From Paludibacteraceae bacterium (GTDB taxonomy: Bacteria; Bacteroidota; Bacteroidia; Bacteroidales; Paludibacteraceae), in NCBI GenBank assembly GCA_017551675.1, contig JAFZLC010000007.1, positions 1-64,000 of the forward strand: a stretch of DNA of 64,000 bases, in the 5' to 3' direction. Numbering within the stretch: position 1 is the first letter of the stretch; the number at the start of each line of letters is the position of its first letter. The notes under the pieces are model-generated. The model ran no database searches. It was not told the origin of the DNA and saw only the letters and a program-made list of their open reading frames with translations. Made by a program: the position numbers and the translations under genes. This document shows, piece by piece, positions 55,093-64,000 of this stretch.

Positions 55093-55821
55093 ATGGGACA
55101 GAAAGTAAATCCAATTAGTAACCGTTTAGGAATCATCAAAGGATGGGATTCCAACTGGTTCGGAGGAAAAAATTATGGCGATACTATCTTGGAAGATGCT
55201 AAGATTAGAAAGTATCTGAATGCCCGTCTTGCAAAGGCTAGCGTTTCAAAAATAGTTATCGAACGTACCTTGAAATTAGTTACCATTACTGTATGTACTG
55301 CACGTCCAGGAATCATCATCGGTAAAGGTGGACAAGAGGTAGAGAAATTAAAAGAAGAGTTGAAAGGTGTAACTGACAAAGATGTTCAAATCAACATCTT
55401 CGAGGTTAAGAAACCTGATTTAGACGCAATGATCGTAGCAAATAACATTGCTCGTCAGATAGAGGGAAAAATTGCATACCGTCGTGCAACAAAAATGGCT
55501 ATCGCCTCTACTATGCGTATGGGTGCTGAGGGTATTAAAGTTCAAGTATCTGGTCGTTTGAATGGTGCTGAAATGGCACGTTCTGAGATGTATAAAGAGG
55601 GAAGAACTCCACTTCATACATTTAGAGCAGATATCGACTACGCTCAGGCTGAAGCTTTGACTAAGGTTGGATTAATTGGTATTAAAGTTTGGATTTGCCG
55701 TGGAGAAGTTTACGGTAAGAAAGATTTGGCACCTAATTTTGCTGCAACTAAAGAAGTAAACAGAAGCGGTAACGCTCCTGCAGCAGGAAAACAACAAGGC
55801 TTCAAGAGAAAAAGAAAATAA
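55093..55821 (+). CDS. rpsC: 30S ribosomal protein S3
   Basis: 242 residues, [20 protein letters not shown] start. KH domain with [20 protein letters not shown] (GKGG loop), then [20 protein letters not shown]-type region and [20 protein letters not shown]. Lys-rich tail. Part of the mRNA entry-channel helicase of the 30S subunit. Confidence 0.98.
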   Translation: MGQKVNPISNRLGIIKGWDSNWFGGKNYGDTILEDAKIRKYLNARLAKASVSKIVIERTLKLVTITVCTARPGIIIGKGGQEVEKLKEELKGVTDKDVQINIFEVKKPDLDAMIVANNIARQIEGKIAYRRATKMAIASTMRMGAEGIKVQVSGRLNGAEMARSEMYKEGRTPLHTFRADIDYAQAEALTKVGLIGIKVWICRGEVYGKKDLAPNFAATKEVNRSGNAPAAGKQQGFKRKRK

Positions 55822-55846
55822 TTCTGTTAATTTGATTTAAGGAAAG

Positions 55847-56281
55847 ATGTTACAACCTAAGAAAACAAAATTCAGAAGACAACAGAAAGGTCGTATGAAG
55901 GGTAACGCACAACGCGGAAACCAATTAGCTTTTGGATCTTTCGGTATTAAAGTCTTGGAGTCAAAGTGGATTACAGGTCGCCAAATCGAAGCAGCTCGTG
56001 TTGCAGTAACACGTTATATGCAAAGACAAGGACAAATATGGATTAGAATATTTCCTGATAAACCTATCACTAAGAAGCCAGCAGAGGTTCGTATGGGTAA
56101 AGGAAAAGGTAACCCAGAGGGATTTGTTGCGCCCGTTACTCCAGGAAGAGTGGTAATTGAAGTAGAAGGTGTACCTTTTGAAGTAGCAAAAGAAGCATTA
56201 CGCTTGGCTGCACAAAAGTTGCCAGTAACTACTAAGTTTATTGTTAGACGAGATTTTGATGCTCAAAACCAAAACGCGTGA
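55847..56281 (+). CDS. rplP: 50S ribosomal protein L16
   Basis: 144 residues, [59 protein letters not shown]. Binds near the A-site tRNA. The Arg residue (FRRQ ... [15 protein letters not shown]) regions are regular. Six nt before rpmC. Confidence 0.98.
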   Translation: MLQPKKTKFRRQQKGRMKGNAQRGNQLAFGSFGIKVLESKWITGRQIEAARVAVTRYMQRQGQIWIRIFPDKPITKKPAEVRMGKGKGNPEGFVAPVTPGRVVIEVEGVPFEVAKEALRLAAQKLPVTTKFIVRRDFDAQNQNA

Positions 56282-56287
56282 TAGATT

Positions 56288-56479
56288 ATGAAAATAGCAG
56301 AAATTAAAGAGTTAACAACTCAAGAGTTAAAGGAAAGACTCGCAGCAGAGGAGGATGCTTTGATTCGTATGAAATTAAACCATGCGGTTTCTCCGTTGGA
56401 TAACCCTTCTCAAATTAAGGCTATTCGTAAGAATATTGCTCGTATAAACACAGAGTTGAGTCTGAGAGATAATAAATAA
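56288..56479 (+). CDS. rpmC: 50S ribosomal protein L29
   Basis: 63 residues, all helical: KIAEIKELTTQELKERLAAE and DNPSQIKAIRKNIARINTEL. Typical L29 at the tunnel exit beside L23. Confidence 0.97.
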   Translation: MKIAEIKELTTQELKERLAAEEDALIRMKLNHAVSPLDNPSQIKAIRKNIARINTELSLRDNK

Positions 56480-56498
56480 TTAATTGAGCTTGATCAAA

Positions 56499-56750
56499 AT
56501 GAGAAACTTAAGAAAAGAAAGACAAGGTGTTGTTTCTAGTAACAAAATGGATAAAACCATCACTGTTACAATTAAGTATAAGGAAATGCACCCTATTTAT
56601 CAAAAGTTCGTCAACAAGACGAAGAAATATCACGCTCACGACGAGAAAAACGAGTGCAATGTTGGTGATACTGTAAGAATTATGGAAACTCGCCCATTGA
56701 GCAAAACTAAGAGATGGAGATTAGTAGAAATCATCGAAAGAGCTAAGTAA
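56499..56750 (+). CDS. rpsQ: 30S ribosomal protein S17
   Basis: 83 residues from ATG 56499 ([12 protein letters not shown]). An earlier in-frame TTG at 56484 would add five residues that do not match S17. [19 protein letters not shown] and [20 protein letters not shown] identify the OB-fold protein that binds 16S helix 11. Confidence 0.96.
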   Translation: MRNLRKERQGVVSSNKMDKTITVTIKYKEMHPIYQKFVNKTKKYHAHDEKNECNVGDTVRIMETRPLSKTKRWRLVEIIERAK

Positions 56751-56751
56751 T

Positions 56752-57117
56752 ATGATACAACAAGAGTCAAGATTAGTCGTAGCTGATAACAGTGGAGCAA
56801 GAGAGGCGTTATGTATTCGCGTTCTTGGTGGTACTGGTAAACGTTATGCTACTGTAGGGGATATTATCGTGGTAGCGGTAAAAAATGTGATCCCTTCAAG
56901 TGATATGAAAAAAGGTACGGTTTCTAAGGCAGTTGTTGTTAGAACCAATAAGGAGATTAGACGTCAAGACGGTTCTTATATTCGCTTTGATGATAATGCA
57001 TGTGTTCTTTTGAATGGTGCAGGTGAAATGAGAGCGAGCCGTATATTCGGTCCAGTTGCCAGAGAGCTCCGTGCTACTAACATGAAAATTGTTTCATTAG
57101 CACCCGAAGTGCTTTAA
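56752..57117 (+). CDS. rplN: 50S ribosomal protein L14
   Basis: 121 residues: [51 protein letters not shown]. Stop of rpsQ is one nt before the start. L14 forms bridge B8 with 16S and contacts L19. Confidence 0.98.
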   Translation: MIQQESRLVVADNSGAREALCIRVLGGTGKRYATVGDIIVVAVKNVIPSSDMKKGTVSKAVVVRTNKEIRRQDGSYIRFDDNACVLLNGAGEMRASRIFGPVARELRATNMKIVSLAPEVL

Positions 57118-57134
57118 TTTCTAATTTTACAAAG

Positions 57135-57455
57135 ATGAGTAAATTAAATATTAAGAAGGGTGATATGGTTTACGTGAACGCAGGTTCCGACAAAGGAAAA
57201 ACTGGTCGCGTGTTAAGAGTCATCGTTAAAGAGGAACGTGCCGTTGTAGAAGGTATCAACATCGTTTCTAAGAGCTCTAAGCCAAGCGCAAAGAACCCTC
57301 AAGGTGGTATCGTTAAACAAGAAGCACCTATCCATATTTCTAATCTGAATTTGATCGACCCTAAGAGTGGTAAGCCTACTCGTATTGGACGTCGTAAAAA
57401 TGAGGAAGGAAAAACGGTTCGCTATTCTAAAAAATCAGGGGAGGTAATTGAGTAA
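57135..57455 (+). CDS. rplX: 50S ribosomal protein L24
   Basis: 106 residues with an N-terminal KOW motif ([21 protein letters not shown]) and [19 protein letters not shown]. An assembly initiator protein of the 50S subunit. A single base separates its stop from the rplE ATG at 57457. Confidence 0.98.
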   Translation: MSKLNIKKGDMVYVNAGSDKGKTGRVLRVIVKEERAVVEGINIVSKSSKPSAKNPQGGIVKQEAPIHISNLNLIDPKSGKPTRIGRRKNEEGKTVRYSKKSGEVIE

Positions 57456-57456
57456 T

Positions 57457-58008
57457 ATGAATACAGCTAGTTTAAAGAAAGAGTACGCTGAGCGTATTGT
57501 TCCTTCCTTGATGAAGGAGTTCAACTACAAGTCTGTAATGCAAGTTCCAGTTCTTGAGAAGATTGTTATCAATGAAGGATTAGGACAAGCCGTAGCAGAT
57601 AAGAAGATTATCGAAGTTGCAATCAACGAGTTGACTGCTATCACAGGTCAAAAGGCAGTTCCAACTTTGTCTAAGAAAGATATCTCTAACTTCAAAGTTC
57701 GTAAGAAAATGCCTATCGGTGTTCGCGTAACTTTGAGAAGAGAGAAAATGTATGAGTTCTTAGAGAGATTGATTCGTGTTTCTCTTCCTCGTATCCGTGA
57801 CTTCAAGGGAATCGAGTCTAAGTTTGATGGTATGGGTAACTATACACTAGGTATCGATGAGCAAATCATCTTCCCTGAAATAAATATTGATTCTATACAG
57901 AAAATGTTAGGAATGAATATTACCTTTGTAACTTCAGCAAAGACAGACGAAGAGGGATATGCTTTGTTGAGAGAATTTGGATTACCTTTTAAAAACATTA
58001 AAAGATAA
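57457..58008 (+). CDS. rplE: 50S ribosomal protein L5
   Basis: 183 residues from ATG 57457; a TTG at 57448 inside rplX is the only longer alternative. [40 protein letters not shown] and [20 protein letters not shown] identify L5, the 5S rRNA-binding protein. Four nt before rpsN. Confidence 0.98.
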   Translation: MNTASLKKEYAERIVPSLMKEFNYKSVMQVPVLEKIVINEGLGQAVADKKIIEVAINELTAITGQKAVPTLSKKDISNFKVRKKMPIGVRVTLRREKMYEFLERLIRVSLPRIRDFKGIESKFDGMGNYTLGIDEQIIFPEINIDSIQKMLGMNITFVTSAKTDEEGYALLREFGLPFKNIKR

Positions 58009-58012
58009 GATC

Positions 58013-58282
58013 ATGGCAAAAGAATCAATGAAAGCCCGTGAGGTTAAAAGGGCTAAACTTTGCGCCAAGTATGCAGAAAAGAGAGCTAAATTGAAAGCTG
58101 AGGGTAACTACGAGGCTTTGCAAGCTCTTCCAAAGAACGCATCTCCTGTACGTAAACACAATCGTTGTAAGTTGACAGGAAGACCTAAGGGTTATATGCG
58201 TCAATTCGGCATCTCTCGTATTCAATTTAGAGAGATGGCTTCTGCTGGTTTGATTCCTGGTGTAAAGAAAGCAAGCTGGTAA
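58013..58282 (+). CDS. rpsN: 30S ribosomal protein S14
   Basis: 89 residues from ATG 58013. Long form without the zinc-binding CxxC pairs: [59 protein letters not shown]. An upstream in-frame start at 57977 lies inside rplE and is not used. The zinc-free form means it does not depend on zinc. Confidence 0.97.
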   Translation: MAKESMKAREVKRAKLCAKYAEKRAKLKAEGNYEALQALPKNASPVRKHNRCKLTGRPKGYMRQFGISRIQFREMASAGLIPGVKKASW

Positions 58283-58337
58283 AAAATTAGTGTTAAATAT
58301 TGTCAGGTTTACCTGATCAATTTAATTTATTTTTATT

Positions 58338-58736
58338 ATGACAGATCCAATAGCAGATTATCTGACGAGAATGAGGAACGCTATTCAAGCTAAACACAGA
58401 GTGCTTGAAGTTCCTGCTTCAAATTTGAAGAAAGAAATCACTAAGATATTGCTCGATAAGGGCTATATCTTGAATTACAAATTCGAGGGCGAAGGTACTA
58501 CGAAAGGCTCAATAAAGATTGCCTTGAAGTATGATCCAGTCAACAAAGTAAACGCTATCAAGGGATTGAAGAGAATCTCTTCTCCTGGTATGCGTAAGTA
58601 TGTTGGTTACAAGGATATGCCTAAAGTATTGAATGGTTTGGGAATTGCCATCGTTTCAACATCAAAGGGCGTTATGACCGATAAGGAAGCTCGTGATTTG
58701 AAAATCGGTGGTGAAGTTTTATGTTACATCTATTAA
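58338..58736 (+). CDS. rpsH: 30S ribosomal protein S8
   Basis: 132 residues: [59 protein letters not shown]. In enterobacteria S8 represses the spc operon; the mRNA site was not recognised here. An AGGAGGAG site follows its stop and serves rplF. Confidence 0.98.
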   Translation: MTDPIADYLTRMRNAIQAKHRVLEVPASNLKKEITKILLDKGYILNYKFEGEGTTKGSIKIALKYDPVNKVNAIKGLKRISSPGMRKYVGYKDMPKVLNGLGIAIVSTSKGVMTDKEARDLKIGGEVLCYIY

Positions 58737-58753
58737 TTTAGGAGGAGTTGTAA

Positions 58754-59308
58754 ATGTCAAGAATAGGAAAATTACCAATTAGTATTCCTTCAGGAGTTAC
58801 AGTTTCTGTAAAGGATGATGTTGTAACAGTAAAAGGTCCTAAGGGTGAGTTGACTCAAGCCATCAACCCTAACATTAAGATGGAAGTAAAAGATGGTGAA
58901 GTATCATTCACTCGTCCATCTGATGAACCAGAAATGCGTTCAATGCATGGTTTGTATCGTGCTCTAGTGAATAACATGATCGTTGGAGTATCTCAAGGTT
59001 ATAAAAAGGAATTAGAGTTGGTCGGAGTTGGATACCGTGTATCTAACCAAGGTCAAGTTATTGAATTTGCTTTAGGATATACTCATAATATCTTCTTGCA
59101 GTTGCCAAAAGAGATCAAGATTGAAACGAAGAGTGAAAGAAATCAAAATCCGTTGGTAATACTTGAAAGTTGTGATAAACAATTATTAGGTCAGGTTTGT
59201 GCAAAGATTCGTTCTTTCCGTAAGCCAGAACCTTATAAGGGTAAAGGTGTTAAGTTCGTTGGCGAGCAGATTCGTCGTAAGGCTGGTAAGTCAGCTGGTG
59301 CTAAGTAA
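58754..59308 (+). CDS. rplF: 50S ribosomal protein L6
   Basis: 184 residues: MSRIGKLPISIPSGVTVSV, MHGLYRALVNNMIVGVSQGY, ELVGVGYRVSNQGQVIEFAL, and basic C-terminus FVGEQIRRKAGKSAGAK. Strong Shine-Dalgarno AGGAGGAG at about 58739-58746. Located at the factor-binding site. Confidence 0.98.
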   Translation: MSRIGKLPISIPSGVTVSVKDDVVTVKGPKGELTQAINPNIKMEVKDGEVSFTRPSDEPEMRSMHGLYRALVNNMIVGVSQGYKKELELVGVGYRVSNQGQVIEFALGYTHNIFLQLPKEIKIETKSERNQNPLVILESCDKQLLGQVCAKIRSFRKPEPYKGKGVKFVGEQIRRKAGKSAGAK

Positions 59309-59329
59309 TTTAATTAAAAAAGAATTATT

Positions 59330-59725
59330 ATGACTTCAAAAATAGAAAGAAGATTAAAAATCAAAAGGGGTATCCGAGCAAAGATCTCTGGTTCTGCTGA
59401 GCGTCCTCGTATGACTGTTTTCAGAAGCAATAAGCAGATTTATGTTCAGTTGATCAATGACGAAGCTAAGAGTGTTGTTAACAAAGACAAAGATGGAAGA
59501 GAATTTACTTCTTTAGTTGGTGCAACAATCGTATCTGCTTCTTCTGTCGGAATTACTGACAAAATTTCTAAGAAAGAAATCGCTGCTAAAGTTGGTGAAG
59601 ATATTGCTAAAAAAGCAATTGCAGCAGGAATTAAAGAAGTGGTATTTGACCGTAACGGTTACTTATACCATGGTAGAGTAAAAGAATTAGCTGACGCTGC
59701 TCGTAAGGGTGGACTTAAATTTTAA
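59330..59725 (+). CDS. rplR: 50S ribosomal protein L18
   Basis: 131 residues: [40 protein letters not shown] and the C-terminal [28 protein letters not shown]-type end. Binds 5S rRNA with L5. The stop shares one base with an ATG at 59725 (TAATG), though rpsE more likely starts at 59731. Confidence 0.97.
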   Translation: MTSKIERRLKIKRGIRAKISGSAERPRMTVFRSNKQIYVQLINDEAKSVVNKDKDGREFTSLVGATIVSASSVGITDKISKKEIAAKVGEDIAKKAIAAGIKEVVFDRNGYLYHGRVKELADAARKGGLKF

Positions 59726-59730
59726 TGGTT

Positions 59731-60249
59731 ATGGCAGAAAATAATAATAAAGTTAAATCGACTAACGATTTGGAATTAAAAGATAGATTGGTTGCCATTA
59801 ATCGTGTAACTAAGGTAACTAAAGGTGGTCGTACATTTAGTTTCGCAGCTATCGTTGTTGTTGGTAATGAGGACGGTGTTGTTGGTTTCGGACTTGGTAA
59901 GGCTGGTGAAGTAACAGCAGCTATTGCTAAAGGTGTAGAAGCAGCAAAGAAGAATTTGGTTAAAGTTCCTGTATTAAAGGGTACTATCCCTCATGAACAA
60001 GAGGCTAAGTTCGGTGGTGCTCAGGTGTTATTGAGACCTGCATCTCATGGTACGGGTGTAAAAGCTGGAGGTGCTATGCGTGCTGTACTTGAAAGTGTTG
60101 GAGTAACAGACGTGTTGGCAAAATCTAAGGGTTCTTCAAATCCTCACAACTTGGTAAAGGCTACTATTTTGGCTTTGTCTGAGTTGCGTGATGCTTATAC
60201 GGTTGCACAGAATCGTGGTGTTTCAATGGAAAAAGTGTTTAAAGGTTAA
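59731..60249 (+). CDS. rpsE: 30S ribosomal protein S5
   Basis: 172 residues from ATG 59731 ([10 protein letters not shown]); ATG 59725 adds only Met-Val and overlaps the rplR stop, so either is possible. [40 protein letters not shown] and [18 protein letters not shown] mark S5, a fidelity and entry-channel protein. Confidence 0.97.
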   Translation: MAENNNKVKSTNDLELKDRLVAINRVTKVTKGGRTFSFAAIVVVGNEDGVVGFGLGKAGEVTAAIAKGVEAAKKNLVKVPVLKGTIPHEQEAKFGGAQVLLRPASHGTGVKAGGAMRAVLESVGVTDVLAKSKGSSNPHNLVKATILALSELRDAYTVAQNRGVSMEKVFKG

Positions 60250-60260
60250 TTTTGAAAATT

Positions 60261-60437
60261 ATGGCAAAAATTAAAATTAAACAAGTAAGAAGTAAAATCG
60301 GTTGTCCTAAGCAGCAAAAGGCTACTTTGGAAGCATTGGGACTCAAGAAAATCAACTCAGTTGTTGAACACGAAGACAGCCCAGTCATTTTAGGCATGGT
60401 TGAAGCAGTTAAACATCTTGTGGTAGTTGAAAAGTAA
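60261..60437 (+). CDS. rpmD: 50S ribosomal protein L30
   Basis: 58 residues from ATG 60261: MAKIKIKQVRSKIGCPKQQK and LKKINSVVEHEDSPVILGMV. The in-frame TTG at 60252 would add three residues only. Typical short L30. Confidence 0.96.
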   Translation: MAKIKIKQVRSKIGCPKQQKATLEALGLKKINSVVEHEDSPVILGMVEAVKHLVVVEK

Positions 60438-60465
60438 TTATTTAATCGTATAAATATATAAAGAA

Positions 60466-60918
60466 ATGGATTTAAGTAATTTAAAACCTGCAGCAGGTTC
60501 CGTTAAGACAAGAAAGAGAATTGGTCGTGGACCAGGATCTGGATTGGGTGGAACTTCTACTCGTGGTCATAAAGGTGCGAAGTCTCGTTCTGGTTATTCT
60601 AAGAAGATCGGTTTCGAGGGTGGTCAAATGCCATTGCAACGTCGCTTGCCTAAATATGGTTTCAAGAATATCAATCACGTAGAATACAAGGCAATTAATA
60701 TTGCTACTCTTCAAAGTTTGGCAGATAGCAATAAAATTGATTCAATCGATATCAATACATTGATTGAGGCTGGTGTTGCTTCAAAAAAGAACTTGATTAA
60801 GATTTTGGGTTCAGGTACATTGACTTCTAAATTAACTGTTTCTGCTCACGCATTTTCAGAGTCAGCTAAGGCTGCTATTGAGGCTGCTGGTGGTTCAGTT
60901 GTAATTCTTGAAAAATGA
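60466..60918 (+). CDS. rplO: 50S ribosomal protein L15
   Basis: 150 residues: MDLSNLKPAAGSVKTRKRIG, GPGSGLGGTSTRGHKGAKSR, GFEGGQMPLQRRLPKYGFKN. Its stop overlaps the secY start (ATGA), so SecY synthesis is coupled to L15. Confidence 0.98.
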   Translation: MDLSNLKPAAGSVKTRKRIGRGPGSGLGGTSTRGHKGAKSRSGYSKKIGFEGGQMPLQRRLPKYGFKNINHVEYKAINIATLQSLADSNKIDSIDINTLIEAGVASKKNLIKILGSGTLTSKLTVSAHAFSESAKAAIEAAGGSVVILEK

Positions 60919-62267
60919 AAAAACTGATTGAAACAATTAAAAACATCTTTAGAATCGAGGACCTTCGTACTCGAATCTTGATTACATTTTTATTTGTTTT
61001 GATATATCGCTTTGGTTCATTTGTTGTCCTTCCTGGTATTGATCCCAACGCATTGACAGAATTGAGCAACCAAACGAGTACTGGATTGATGGCCCTCTTG
61101 GATATGTTTTCAGGAGGAGCCTTCTCCAATGCTTCTATCTTTGCTTTAGGTATTATGCCGTATATCTCGGCTTCCATTGTTATGCAGTTGTTGACAATCG
61201 CTGTTCCTTCTTTCCAGAAGAAACAAAACGAAGGTGAAAGTGGCCGTAAGAAAATCCAACAATATACGAGATATCTAACAGTAGGTATCTTGTTATTACA
61301 AGGACCTTCTTACTTGGTGAACCTTTCTATTCAAATGCAACAGGCGGGTGCCGCATTGCCTCCAGGTGTGTGGTTCAAAATCTATTCCACAATCATCTTA
61401 TGTGCAGGTAGCATGTTCGTGATGTGGTTAGGTGAACGTATCACGGATAAAGGTGTTGGAAATGGTATTTCATTTATCATTTTAGTTGGTATTATTGCAC
61501 GTTTCCCAAGTGCTATTTCTCAAGAGTTTGTTTCATGCTACAGTTCTCAAGGTGGAGGTGGTTTGGTTAAGTTCTTACTTGAAATCATCGCTCTTTTTGT
61601 TGTTGCTGCAGCTGCAATTCTTTTGGTACAAGGAATCAGAAAAGTTCCTGTACAATATGCTAAAAGAATGGAAAACGGCAAGACAAGTCCTGTTGGAGTA
61701 CGTAATTATATTCCATTGAAGGTCAATGCTGCTGGTGTAATGCCAATCATCTTTGGTCAAGCTATTATGTTCATTCCGTTGGCTGTTATGCCATGGGTAA
61801 TGTCTCAAGATAGTTCTTCTAACTTCTTCTTGGACATGTTGCGTAATACAAATGGATTCTGGTATAACTTCATTTTTGCTGTGTTAATTATTTTGTTTAC
61901 GTATTTGTATACGGCAATCACGATTAACCCAACGAGAATGGCTGATGATATGAAGCGTAACAATGGATTTATTCCTGGTGTAAAACCTGGAACTCCAACT
62001 GCTGAGTATATCGATTCAATCATGTCTAAGATTACTTTACCAGGTTCTATTTTCTTAGCATTGATTGCTATCTTGCCTGCATTCATCAGTAAGGCTGGTG
62101 TGACTGATCAATTCTCACATTTCTTTGGAGGTACATCTCTATTGATTATTGTGGGTGTTGTTTTGGATACATTACAACAAGTGGAGAGCCATTTGTTGAT
62201 GCATCACTATGATGGCTTGATGGAGTCTGGTCATATTCAAGGACGTTCTGGTTTATCCGCTTATTGA
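60915..62267 (+). CDS. secY: SecY, protein translocase channel
   Basis: 450 residues with ten membrane helices. RILITFLFVLIYRFGSFVVL (TM1), the plug region after it (GLMALLDMFSGGAFSNASIF), GIMPYISASIVMQLL (lateral gate), the cytoplasmic loops with QQYTRYLTVG and AKRMENGKTSPVG, and LPGSIFLALIAILPAF near the end. Main pore for Sec-dependent export, including all signal-peptide proteins noted in this window. ATGA overlap with rplO; 8 nt before map. Confidence 0.98.
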   Translation: MKKLIETIKNIFRIEDLRTRILITFLFVLIYRFGSFVVLPGIDPNALTELSNQTSTGLMALLDMFSGGAFSNASIFALGIMPYISASIVMQLLTIAVPSFQKKQNEGESGRKKIQQYTRYLTVGILLLQGPSYLVNLSIQMQQAGAALPPGVWFKIYSTIILCAGSMFVMWLGERITDKGVGNGISFIILVGIIARFPSAISQEFVSCYSSQGGGGLVKFLLEIIALFVVAAAAILLVQGIRKVPVQYAKRMENGKTSPVGVRNYIPLKVNAAGVMPIIFGQAIMFIPLAVMPWVMSQDSSSNFFLDMLRNTNGFWYNFIFAVLIILFTYLYTAITINPTRMADDMKRNNGFIPGVKPGTPTAEYIDSIMSKITLPGSIFLALIAILPAFISKAGVTDQFSHFFGGTSLLIIVGVVLDTLQQVESHLLMHHYDGLMESGHIQGRSGLSAY

Positions 62268-62275
62268 TATTTGTG

Positions 62276-63058
62276 ATGATATATCTTAAAACAGACGAGG
62301 AGATAGAGTTGTTGCGCATCAGTAATTTAATAGTTGCGCGCACATTGGCTGAAGTGGGAAAAGCCATCAAGCCAGGTGTTACAACATTAGCTCTTGATAA
62401 GTTGGCGGAAGAGTTCATTCGTTCCAATGATGCAGTCCCAAGTTTTTTAGGATATGGAGGATTCCCTAATTCAATATGTACATCCGTTAATGATCAGATA
62501 GTACACGGTATCCCTTCCAATTATGAATTGAAAGATGGCGATATTGTTTCGGTCGATTGCGGAGCATATAAGAATGGATTTCATGGAGATTCTTGCTACA
62601 CATTTTGTGTGGGTGAGGTGTCTCCTGAGGTTCTTTCTCTACTTAAGACCACGAAAGAGGCTCTATACAAAGGTATAGAAGCAGCAAAAGTAGGTGGAAG
62701 ATTAGGAGATATAGGAAGTGCAGTGCAAACACATTGTGAATCCAACGGATATTCGGTGGTTCGCGAATTTGTAGGTCATGGCGTAGGTCATGATATGCAT
62801 GAAGAACCAATGGTACCCAATTATGGGAGACGAGGCAATGGACCGATGTTGAAAGACGGAATGGTCATAGCGATAGAGCCCATGATAAATCTAGGAAAGA
62901 AGGATTGTTATTTAGAATCAGACGGATGGACGGCGGTTACATCGGATCATAAGTATGCAGCACATTATGAACATACAATAGCTATTCGTAAAGGTGGTGC
63001 AGATATCTTATCGTCGTTTGAGTATGTCGAGCAAGTTTTAGGAAATAAAGCGATATAG
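62276..63058 (+). CDS. map: Methionine aminopeptidase type I
   Basis: 260 residues from ATG 62276. Metal ligands of the pita-bread fold are all visible: two Asp in DIVSVDCGAYKNGFHGD, His in FVGHGVGHDMHEEP, Glu in IAIEPMINLG and Glu in AAHYEHTIAI. The His of VNDQIVHGIP binds substrate. Removes the initiator Met of new proteins. Sits between secY and infA, as in many bacteria. Confidence 0.97.
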   Translation: MIYLKTDEEIELLRISNLIVARTLAEVGKAIKPGVTTLALDKLAEEFIRSNDAVPSFLGYGGFPNSICTSVNDQIVHGIPSNYELKDGDIVSVDCGAYKNGFHGDSCYTFCVGEVSPEVLSLLKTTKEALYKGIEAAKVGGRLGDIGSAVQTHCESNGYSVVREFVGHGVGHDMHEEPMVPNYGRRGNGPMLKDGMVIAIEPMINLGKKDCYLESDGWTAVTSDHKYAAHYEHTIAIRKGGADILSSFEYVEQVLGNKAI

Positions 63059-63061
63059 TAT

Positions 63062-63280
63062 ATGGCTAAACAAGCAGCAATAGAGCAAGACGGAACAATA
63101 GTAGAGGCATTGTCGAATGCTATGTTTCGCGTTGAGTTAGAAAATGGACATGAGATAACTGCTCATATTTCTGGAAAAATGCGTATGCATTATATAAAAA
63201 TTCTTCCAGGAGATAAAGTAAGAGTCGAGATGTCTCCGTATGACTTGTCAAAAGGTCGTATTGCATTCAGATACAAATAA
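63062..63280 (+). CDS. infA: Translation initiation factor IF-1
   Basis: 72 residues, the exact family length: [61 protein letters not shown]1-like OB fold, binds the 30S A site. Three nt after map. Confidence 0.98.
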   Translation: MAKQAAIEQDGTIVEALSNAMFRVELENGHEITAHISGKMRMHYIKILPGDKVRVEMSPYDLSKGRIAFRYK

Positions 63281-63292
63281 TTAAGTACAGAT

Positions 63293-63409
63293 ATGAAAGT
63301 AAGAGCATCTTTAAAAAAACGTACCCCAGAGTGTAAAATTGTAAGAAGAAAGGGACGTTTGTATGTAATTAATAAGAAAAATCCTAAGTATAAGCAACGT
63401 CAAGGATAA
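63293..63409 (+). CDS. rpmJ: 50S ribosomal protein L36
   Basis: 38 residues: [20 protein letters not shown] and [18 protein letters not shown]. Only one Cys is present, so this is the zinc-independent form, agreeing with the zinc-free S14. It lies 12 nt after infA; the smallest gene of the array. Confidence 0.96.
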   Translation: MKVRASLKKRTPECKIVRRKGRLYVINKKNPKYKQRQG

Positions 63410-63419
63410 AAATTTTTAT

Positions 63420-63427
63420 TATCTTTG
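63420..63427 (+). promoter_or_regulatory. -7 box in front of rpsM
   Basis: TATCTTTG 19 nt before the rpsM ATG gives a leader of only about 10-14 nt. It would start a separate alpha-type transcript (rpsM, rpsK and onward). Confidence 0.6.
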
Positions 63428-63446
63428 CAAAAATTTTAGTTTATAT

Positions 63447-63827
63447 ATGGCTATAAGAATTGTCGGAGTAGATTTGCCTCAGAATAAGAGAGGAGAAATC
63501 GGTTTAACCTATATTTATGGTATAGGTCGCAGTAGTGCAAATAAGATTCTTTCAAAAGCAGGTGTTGATAAAGACATCAAGGTAAAGGATTGGACAGATG
63601 ATCAAGCATCTAAAATTCGTGAGATTATAGGTGCAGAGTTCAAAGTCGAAGGAGATCTTCGTTCAGAAGTACAATTGAACATCAAGAGATTGATGGATGT
63701 TGGATGCTACAGAGGTATTCGTCATCGTATTGGATTGCCTTTGCGTGGACAAAGTACGAAAAACAATGCACGTACTCGTAAGGGTAAGAAGAAGACTGTT
63801 GCAAACAAGAAGAAAGCAACTAAGTAA
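63447..63827 (+). CDS. rpsM: 30S ribosomal protein S13
   Basis: 126 residues: [61 protein letters not shown] and a Lys-rich tail. Contacts P-site tRNA and bridges to the 50S. First gene of the alpha cluster, with its own promoter. Confidence 0.98.
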   Translation: MAIRIVGVDLPQNKRGEIGLTYIYGIGRSSANKILSKAGVDKDIKVKDWTDDQASKIREIIGAEFKVEGDLRSEVQLNIKRLMDVGCYRGIRHRIGLPLRGQSTKNNARTRKGKKKTVANKKKATK

Positions 63828-63859
63828 AAGTTAGCTAACGCTATTAATTAATAAAAGAT

Positions 63860-64000
63860 ATGGCAAAAAAAGCAGTAGCAACCAAAAAAAAGGTAGTAAA
63901 AGTTGACGCAATTGGACAATTGCATGTACATTCATCTTTTAACAATATCATAGTTTCATTAGCAAACTCTGAGGGTCAGATTATTTCATGGTCATCAGCT
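63860..64000 (+). CDS. rpsK: 30S ribosomal protein S11 (3' end outside the window)
   Basis: The first 47 codons are present: [20 protein letters not shown], then [20 protein letters not shown] and IISWSSA, which is the S11 N-terminus. The frame stays open to the last base. 32 nt after rpsM. rpsD, rpoA and rplQ would be expected next but lie beyond the window. Confidence 0.95.
   Translation, partial: MAKKAVATKKKVVKVDAIGQLHVHSSFNNIIVSLANSEGQIISWSSA

Overview
The window is an AT-rich chromosomal segment from a member of the Bacteroidota, most likely the order Bacteroidales. Evidence: promoters of the Bacteroidetes type (-7 box TAnnTTTG, often with a TTTG about 20 nt upstream) occur in front of at least 18 transcription units; a PorP/SprF gene precedes gldK-gldL-gldM-gldN (type IX secretion, T9SS); there are BspA-like repeat proteins, an OstA-like/SurA-like/TonB-receptor cluster, and a str-S10-spc-alpha ribosomal array with no tuf between fusA and rpsJ. 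No CRISPR array, insertion sequence, integrase or prophage was found.

Layout. 1-6.7 kb is an accessory-looking tract of mostly unrecognised secreted, lipidated or membrane proteins: a cut-off membrane protein, two tiny antitoxin-like ORFs behind a hairpin leader, a secreted protein with seven 26-residue repeats and a T9SS-type tail, two related four-helix membrane proteins, a protein built of 11-residue ESFPD repeats, an endonuclease/exonuclease/phosphatase-fold enzyme and two lipoproteins. 6.7-13.6 kb (minus strand) carries tRNA-Gly(CCC), two DUF3857/transglutaminase-type proteins (one apparently catalytically dead), a J-domain protein, tRNA-Gln(TTG) and tyrS. 13.7-15.6 kb has efp, interrupted by an in-frame TAG, then a methyltransferase and a DUF2795 protein. 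15.6-21.6 kb is the T9SS core operon. leuS and rplS follow.

25.0-35.6 kb reads as one plus-strand unit of seven closely spaced genes: three periplasmic PPIase/SurA-like proteins, an OstA/LptA-like protein, a TonB-dependent receptor, a FucP-type sugar transporter and a ROK sugar kinase. A BspA-like gene broken by an in-frame TAA follows. Next come prmA and a Pif1-type helicase (minus), divergent from a Tyr/Ser/Gly-rich exported protein, a FadL/OmpP1-like outer-membrane protein and an aquaporin. An acyltransferase-3 gene and valS (minus) complete the middle part.

48.4-64 kb is the translation super-operon: rpsL, rpsG, fusA, the S10 and spc clusters, secY, map, infA, rpmJ, rpsM and the start of rpsK (cut by the window edge), with an extra promoter in front of rpsM.

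How the genes connect: T9SS core genes and a probable T9SS cargo lie about 13 kb apart; the 25-33 kb cluster supplies periplasmic chaperones and outer-membrane assembly factors; the rest is translation. The most unusual observations are the amber codon at position 18 of an otherwise intact efp, the active/inactive transglutaminase pair, the small ORF cassette with a hairpin leader, and the ESFPD-repeat protein. I did not find a clear new defence or mobile system.
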